This document shows, in pieces, positions 20,770 to 24,408 of a DNA stretch of 24,408 nt. Every line of letters begins with the position of its first letter. Positions within the stretch are counted from its first letter, which is position 1. Source of the DNA: DSQQ01 sp964443075 (GTDB lineage: Bacteria; Chloroflexota; Anaerolineae; 4572-78; J111); contig CAYUCB010000066.1 in the NCBI GenBank assembly GCA_964443075.1, forward strand, positions 1 to 24,408, read 5' to 3'. Under the pieces are notes generated by a model. It saw only the letters and a program-made list of their open reading frames with translations. It was not told where the DNA came from and made no database searches. A program made the position numbers and the translations under genes.

Positions 20770-21060
20770 TTAACCTTGTTGCACTTCTAATATCAGGGGA
20801 GACTGTGCTAATGCCGATACCAGAGCCACGTCGCCCCGCCGGGGTAAACGCACCCGGTCTTCGGCAGCCAAAATCAAATCTCCGCCGGCCACGCTCACCC
20901 AACCAGCTCCATCTACAACCCGCAAGTTAGTATAACCCCGAGGCAAACGGCACAATTCGCCTGGGTAAAGAACCAGGCGCAGGATTGCCGGGGCTGAGGC
21001 AGTAGAACCAACTCCAGCGGGGTAGCTCCTCACCGGATAAATTGAAACTGTTTGATTCAT
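20770..21060 (-). CDS. Small beta-rich protein, DUF2917-like
   Basis: The 96-residue protein is almost all beta strand: AILRLVLYPGELCRLPRGYT, LRVVDGAGWVSVAGGDLILAA without its ends, DRVRLPRRGDVALVSALA. The pattern of GELxxL...VxDGxGxxWV...GD resembles DUF2917/cupin-like small domains, which have no known activity. AAAGGAGGT sits 8 bases before the ATG. It lies 24 bases downstream of the Lrp/AsnC regulator and so is likely cotranscribed with it. The family assignment is moderate. Confidence 0.75.
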   Translation of the reverse strand: MNQTVSIYPVRSYPAGVGSTASAPAILRLVLYPGELCRLPRGYTNLRVVDGAGWVSVAGGDLILAAEDRVRLPRRGDVALVSALAQSPLILEVQQG

Positions 21061-21084
21061 CGGGACAACCTCCTTTAAAAAATA

Positions 21085-21558
21085 TTAATCATTCAAATGG
21101 GGCATTATCTTTGAGCTTTCTTTAAGGGTGGATAAGACAATACTGGTGACGGAACGCAATATCTGAGTATGACAGCGCAAACGTTCCAGTAATTTTTCCA
21201 GCTCTTTGGGGCTGCCCACCCGCACCTTTAACACATAACAATCTTCCCCGGCGACATTGTGGCACTCTAAAATGTCCGGGTCATCGCGGCAAATTTCGGT
21301 CAGGCTCTTTTTTTCTTCAATGAAGCCGCCGGGCATCGCCCCCACCGTCAGCCGGATGAAGGCGGTAATTGGTTTACCCACCGCTTCGGCATCCACCTGG
21401 GCTACGTAGCCGGTGATAACCCCCTTTTTCTCTAATTTTTTCACCCGCTCGTGCACCGTCGAAATTGTCAGCCCGACAGACTCGGCCAGAACGGCATTAG
21501 AAAGGCGGGCATCATCCTGCAACAAAGAAATTATCTGGCGGTCAATATCGTCAATCAT
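21085..21558 (-). CDS. Lrp/AsnC-family transcriptional regulator
   Basis: The 157-residue protein has an N-terminal HTH (IDDIDRQIISLLQDDARLSN, ESVGLTISTVHERVKKLEKKG) and a C-terminal RAM ligand-binding domain (ITAFIRLTV, ILECHNVAGEDCYVLKVRV, LRSVTSIVLSTLKES). Such proteins sense amino acids and usually control transport or metabolism genes and themselves. ATG at 21558 is chosen, with AAGGA upstream; TTG at 21597 gives an atypical extension. It leads a - strand series including an EamA exporter, a common pairing for this family. A near-consensus promoter with a dyad lies just upstream. Confidence 0.93.
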   Translation of the reverse strand: MIDDIDRQIISLLQDDARLSNAVLAESVGLTISTVHERVKKLEKKGVITGYVAQVDAEAVGKPITAFIRLTVGAMPGGFIEEKKSLTEICRDDPDILECHNVAGEDCYVLKVRVGSPKELEKLLERLRCHTQILRSVTSIVLSTLKESSKIMPHLND

Positions 21559-21615
21559 TCGGTTAATCCTTGATATATCCGTAATTTTTCCGTACAATCA
21601 TCTGTATAATCGTAA

Positions 21616-21644
21616 ATATTACGAGAAAAATACAGTTTTGTCAA
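21616..21644 (-). promoter_or_regulatory. Near-consensus promoter of the Lrp/AsnC gene
   Basis: On the - strand TTGACA (21644-21639) and TAATAT (21621-21616) are separated by exactly 17 bases. The -10 overlaps a palindrome CGTAA-ATA-TTACG (21611-21623), a plausible autoregulatory operator. Transcription would start near 21609, about 50 bases before the ATG. Confidence 0.7.
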
Positions 21645-21757
21645 TACGCAATTTGATGTAACTTTAACCTGATTTCAAGCGGGGTTATCAAACTATCTAC
21701 AGTTTACCCTTTTTTAAATTGCAAAACTATCCGATTCTTGCGCTCTCCTTCAAAAAT

Positions 21758-21807
21758 GGAGATTGGAGATTAGGCTTAATCTCTAATCTCTCAATCTCCA
21801 ATCTCTT
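21758..21807. repeat. GGAGATTG/AATCTCC repeat hairpin
   Basis: GAGATTGGAGATTAG (21759-21773 region) faces CTAATCTC, AATCTCC and AATCTC copies at 21783-21806. It forms an imperfect hairpin built from a 7-8 base unit. It is non-coding and lies between the Lrp/AsnC promoter and the tRNA gene. Confidence 0.55.
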
Positions 21808-21811
21808 CGAT

Positions 21812-21840
21812 TTGCTTTGAACGTCCCAAACTGCTAAAAT
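21812..21840 (+). promoter_or_regulatory. Predicted promoter of the tRNA-Gln gene
   Basis: TTGCTT (21812-21817) and TAAAAT (21835-21840) are 17 bases apart and would start transcription about 6 bases before the tRNA. This agrees with a short 5' leader. Confidence 0.55.
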
Positions 21841-21852
21841 ATGGCCTGTTAA

Positions 21853-21923
21853 TGGGGAGTCGTCTAATGGTAGGACTGCAGATTCTGGCTCTGCCTGTTG
21901 GGGTTCGAATCCCTGCTCCCCAG
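21853..21923 (+). tRNA. tRNA-Gln (anticodon CUG)
   Basis: A full cloverleaf can be drawn over 71 bases. The acceptor stem is TGGGGAG (21853-21859) with CTCCCCA (21916-21922), then discriminator G. The D arm is GTCT/GGAC with AATGGTA loop. The anticodon stem is GCAGA/TCTGC with loop TTCTGGC, giving anticodon CTG (21885-21887). The T arm has the standard TTCGAAT loop. CCA is not encoded. It reads CAG glutamine codons. No integrase or repeated tRNA 3' end was seen, so it is not marked as an insertion site. Confidence 0.95.
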
Positions 21924-21933
21924 TGCCAGGACG

Positions 21934-21969
21934 AGGTAGGGCAAGAGGTTTCTTGCCCTACCTTTTTTT
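21934..21969 (+). terminator. Rho-independent terminator of the tRNA gene
   Basis: AGGTAGGGCAAGA (21934-21946) pairs perfectly with TCTTGCCCTACCT (21951-21963) around loop GGTT. Seven T residues follow (21963-21969). Confidence 0.92.
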
Positions 21970-21983
21970 AACCCAATCCGCCT

Positions 21984-22526
21984 GTGCCAAAATCAAGAAA
22001 CCGCTACTGGTTAATTATTCTCAGCTTTTTAAGTGTGGCGGTGGTGGGGGTTATAGCGCTTTTGCTTTATCTGCTGTTAACCTTACCTGCCCCGGCCCGA
22101 CCTATCCAGGCAACCCTTTCGCCGAGTCGCCCGGCTCTGAGTTTGCCTACCGTCCCTTTGCCCACCGCTACCCCTGGCCCACCGCCTTCGGGCAAAATAG
22201 TCTTCACGGCAGAAAAACCGATTAAAGGCTTTTCTGATTGCCAAAAATATGGCTTTAAGGGAGTGGTGACCGCCAGCAATGGCAACCGTTTGGCCGGAGT
22301 GCAGGTGATTATCTGGCAAGAAGGGGTGGGGTTGTTAACGGTAGGCAACACCAATGAAGAGGGCAGATATAGCCTCGAAATTAAGGATAAACCGGCCCAA
22401 CGTAAATTGTGGGTGCAAGTTTATCAGAATGATGTCCCCGTTTCTGAGCCGATGTCGCTGGAAACGCAGGCCGATTGCCGCACCGGCTATCAAGTTTATC
22501 AAATTAACTGGCGGGAAAAGGAGTAG
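21984..22526 (+). CDS. Membrane-anchored protein with carboxypeptidase-regulatory-like domain
   Basis: The 180-residue protein has a basic start (PKSRNRYW), one transmembrane helix (about 9-34), a Pro/Ser/Thr-rich linker (35-69) and an extracytoplasmic beta-sandwich (about 85-180). This shows the typical GVVTASNGNRLAGVQVIIWQ and TNEEGRYSLEI pattern of CarboxypepD_reg-like domains. C85 and C169 could form a disulfide. Such proteins are structural or binding modules at the cell surface. The start is GTG at 21984, the only possible one after an in-frame TAA. It has no Shine-Dalgarno and lies 14 bases after the tRNA terminator, so expression may be leaderless or by read-through. Confidence 0.75.
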   Translation: MPKSRNRYWLIILSFLSVAVVGVIALLLYLLLTLPAPARPIQATLSPSRPALSLPTVPLPTATPGPPPSGKIVFTAEKPIKGFSDCQKYGFKGVVTASNGNRLAGVQVIIWQEGVGLLTVGNTNEEGRYSLEIKDKPAQRKLWVQVYQNDVPVSEPMSLETQADCRTGYQVYQINWREKE

Positions 22527-22568
22527 GGGAGTAGGGGAGCAAACGATACCCTGCTACGCGCTACTCTA

Positions 22569-22610
22569 TTACCTATTACCTGTTACCTGTTACCTGTTAC
22601 CTGTTACCCT
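22569..22610 (+). repeat. Seven-base tandem repeat (TTACCTG)n before the acetyltransferase
   Basis: Six consecutive 7-base units read TTACCTA, TTACCTG four times, then TTACCCT. The array ends 12 bases before the ATG at 22623, directly upstream of the ribosome binding site AAGGA. Just upstream, GAGTAGGG is also duplicated (22521-22536), overlapping the stop codon of the previous gene. Confidence 0.9.
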
Positions 22611-22622
22611 GATAAGGATTCT

Positions 22623-23624
22623 ATGCAAACAACGCTTTACACCAATTCAACGGCTTTTGAGCAACTCGCGCCGGAGTGGGATGACCTGTTATTACGGTCA
22701 GTCCATGCTCCGTTTTTTATGCGTTATATTTACCAGCGCACCTGGTGGCACTATTTGGGCAACGATAACCTGACCCTCATCGCTATCCGCGCCGATTCCG
22801 GCCAACTGGTCGGCCTGGCCCCGTTGTATGGCAAAACTACCGCCGCCGGGCAGCGTGAACTCACCTTTGTGGGCTGTGTGGATGTATCGGATTATCTGGA
22901 CCTGCTGGTAGACCAGGATTATGTCGAGACGGTATATCAGGCTTTGCTGGATTGCCTGGCTGGCCTGACCTGGGATAAGTTGTATCTGTGCAGCCTGCCC
23001 TACAACTCGATTACCCAGACTCAATTTGCCCAGGCCGTTGCGCAGCGCGGCTGGCAGGCCCAGGTGAGTCAGCAAGACGTGTGCCCGGTCATCACCCTGC
23101 CCGCCACCTGGGACGATTACCTGGCGGGGATTGACAAAAAACAGCGCCACGAAATACGGCGCAAAATCCGCAAAATTGAAACCGAGGCCGAAACAAGCTG
23201 GTATACGGTAGATTCGACCGAGGGGCTGGCTGAGGCGATGGCCCTCTTTATTGAACTGCACCAAAAATCCACCCAGAATAAAGAGGATTTTTGGAATGAG
23301 CAGCTGATTCAATTTTTTAAGCGCCTGGCCCATGAATTGGCCCAGGCCGGTTGGTTAAAACTGTACTTTATCAACGTTAACGGCGAGCCGGCGGCGGCGA
23401 TGCTTTGTTTTGATTACCAAAACGAGCTGCTGCTGTATAACTCCGGCTACGATCCGGAGCGCTTTGCCAACCTCAGCCCCGGCAATGTGCTGACCGCTTA
23501 CACCATTGAGGAAGCCATCAAGCAAGGGCGCGCCCGCTACGATTTTCTGCGCGGCGACGAGGTTTACAAATTCCGTTTTGGGGCCGTGGCCGAGCCGGTG
23601 TACGATGTAACGGTGTCCCGCTGA
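22623..23624 (+). CDS. GNAT_6 (BioF2/FemAB-like) acyltransferase
   Basis: The 333-residue protein matches the CelD/BcsL-type GNAT_6 family: WDDLLLRSVHAPFFMRYIYQ, an N-terminal fold with FVGCVDVSDYLDLLVDQ, and the second domain KKQRHEIRRKIRKIE...LFIELHQKS, LYFINVNGEPAAAMLCFDY, LSPGNVLTAYTIEEAI and YDFLRGDEVYKFRFG near the end. Members transfer acyl groups in polysaccharide or envelope synthesis. AAGGA lies about 5 bases before the ATG. The stop overlaps the start of the next gene (TGATG), implying translational coupling. The 7-base repeat upstream may affect its expression. Confidence 0.9.
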   Translation: MQTTLYTNSTAFEQLAPEWDDLLLRSVHAPFFMRYIYQRTWWHYLGNDNLTLIAIRADSGQLVGLAPLYGKTTAAGQRELTFVGCVDVSDYLDLLVDQDYVETVYQALLDCLAGLTWDKLYLCSLPYNSITQTQFAQAVAQRGWQAQVSQQDVCPVITLPATWDDYLAGIDKKQRHEIRRKIRKIETEAETSWYTVDSTEGLAEAMALFIELHQKSTQNKEDFWNEQLIQFFKRLAHELAQAGWLKLYFINVNGEPAAAMLCFDYQNELLLYNSGYDPERFANLSPGNVLTAYTIEEAIKQGRARYDFLRGDEVYKFRFGAVAEPVYDVTVSR

Positions 23625-24355
23625 TGAAATCCGCCAACCTTTTTCTCTCCGCCGAGTGGCGCTACCTGGCCATGCTCAATTATGAAATTGAGCCGGAACG
23701 ATTATTACCCTACCTGCCCGCCGGCACTGAACTGGATAGCTGGAACGGTAAAACCTTTGTCAGTATGGTGGGCTTTTTGTTTCTCCACACCCGGGTCATG
23801 GGCCTGCCCATCCCCCTGCACACCGATTTTGAAGAGGTGAACCTGCGCTTTTACGTGCGCCGCCGGGGGCCGGAGGGCTGGCGGCGGGGGGTGGTTTTTA
23901 TTAAAGAAATTGTGCCCAAACCGGCCATTGCCACCGTGGCCCGGGTAGTTTACAATGAGAATTATGTCGCTCTGCCGATGCGCCACATTTTACAGCAAGA
24001 TTTAAGCGCGCCGCCGCTGCGCCTCTCGGTAGAATACGCCTGGCGGTTCGACCGGCGCTGGCACAGCCTGCACGTGCAAACGCAGGGCGAACCTCAGCCA
24101 ATGACCGCCGGTTCCGAAGAGGAGTTTATTGCCGAACATTACTGGGGCTACGCCGCCCAACCCGATGGCAGCTGCGTGGAATATCAGGTGGAGCATCCCC
24201 CCTGGCGCATCTGGCAGGTGAGCGCCTGCGCCCTGGAGTGCGACGCCGCCGCCCTGTACGGCCCGGAATTTGCCGCCTGCCTGCAAGCCGCCCCCAGTTC
24301 CGCCTTTCTGGCCGAAGGTTCGGCGGTGGAGGTACGGCAGGGGGTCAAGATATAA
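23624..24355 (+). CDS. DUF2071 / YqjF-family protein
   Basis: The 243-residue protein has the DUF2071 signature: AEWRYLAMLNYEIEPERLLP, YLPAGTELDSWNGKTFVSMV, FEEVNLRFYVRR, RGVVFIKEIVPKP, and a late FIAEHYWGYA plus VEHPPWRIW. The family is related to acetoacetate decarboxylase-like folds but no reaction is established. It starts at the ATG sharing a base with the preceding TGA, so it is translated with the acyltransferase. The protein is complete, and the 53 bases after it to the end of the window hold no further gene. Confidence 0.9.
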   Translation: MKSANLFLSAEWRYLAMLNYEIEPERLLPYLPAGTELDSWNGKTFVSMVGFLFLHTRVMGLPIPLHTDFEEVNLRFYVRRRGPEGWRRGVVFIKEIVPKPAIATVARVVYNENYVALPMRHILQQDLSAPPLRLSVEYAWRFDRRWHSLHVQTQGEPQPMTAGSEEEFIAEHYWGYAAQPDGSCVEYQVEHPPWRIWQVSACALECDAAALYGPEFAACLQAAPSSAFLAEGSAVEVRQGVKI

Positions 24356-24408
24356 AGGTTCTCCGGTAATTTGCGGGGTAATTTACAAATCGGTTATTTT
24401 TTGCAACG

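Noticed and set aside
21853..21923. tRNA-Gln as a phage or island attachment site
   Set aside because: No integrase and no repeated tRNA 3' end were found in the window.
22569..22610. A CRISPR array
   Set aside because: The repeat unit is 7 bases with no spacers; it is a simple tandem repeat. No other CRISPR-like repeat spacing occurs.

Overview
The window reads as chromosomal DNA of an environmental Chloroflexota (Anaerolineae-like) bacterium. This is inferred, not proven. The grounds are a Hanks-type kinase fused to TPR repeats, PAS/GAF sensors with a Cys-rich tail, many single-domain SnoaL, GYD and DinB proteins, strong AGGAGG-type ribosome binding sites alongside TTG and GTG starts, and many dispersed hairpin repeats.

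Layout. (1) 1-5661, mostly + strand, is signalling: a V4R sensor-like protein, a Ser/Thr kinase with seven TPRs, a divergent small acidic protein, a conserved protein of unknown function, and a PAS-GAF sensor whose 3' end is broken by an internal deletion that puts its Cys-rich tail out of frame. (2) 5770-18853 is entirely - strand: a membrane diheme cytochrome c, then a long run of small proteins. These are SnoaL/NTF2-like ester cyclases (five intact, one frameshifted, one split in two), other NTF2, SRPBCC and dimeric alpha/beta-barrel proteins (GYD, DUF3303-like, ABM-like), a DinB protein, a GNAT and a berberine-bridge-type FAD oxidase. A STAND ATPase with a C-terminal HTH lies at the upstream end. 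(3) 19178-21558, - strand, holds an Lrp/AsnC regulator, a small beta-rich protein, a DinB protein and an EamA exporter. Two inverted copies of a MITE-like element bracket the last two. (4) 21853-24355, + strand, holds tRNA-Gln(CUG) with its own promoter and terminator, a membrane-anchored carboxypeptidase-regulatory-like protein, a BioF2-like acetyltransferase and a DUF2071 protein.

The best discovery is at 10648-11740. A SnoaL-type gene is split in two. Its first 28 bases (11740-11713) and its remainder (10823-10648) rejoin exactly in frame at a G/TT. The 889-bp insert between them (11712-10824, read on the - strand) carries another complete SnoaL gene and ends in a structure that looks like an integron attC site. 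When the two ends of the insert are joined, the attC outer boxes become perfectly complementary (GCCCAAC and GTTGGGC). This is the footprint expected of an integron gene cassette inserted at a secondary site, with no integrase or attI in the window.

Other points: a cytochrome c whose only well-placed start after a perfect Shine-Dalgarno is ACG; a one-base frameshift in a C6 run in another SnoaL gene; a 7-bp tandem repeat directly upstream of an acetyltransferase; an inverted repeat enclosing the ribosome binding site of the STAND regulator; and a dense collection of palindromic repeats. No CRISPR array, rRNA, transposase, integrase or plasmid function was seen.
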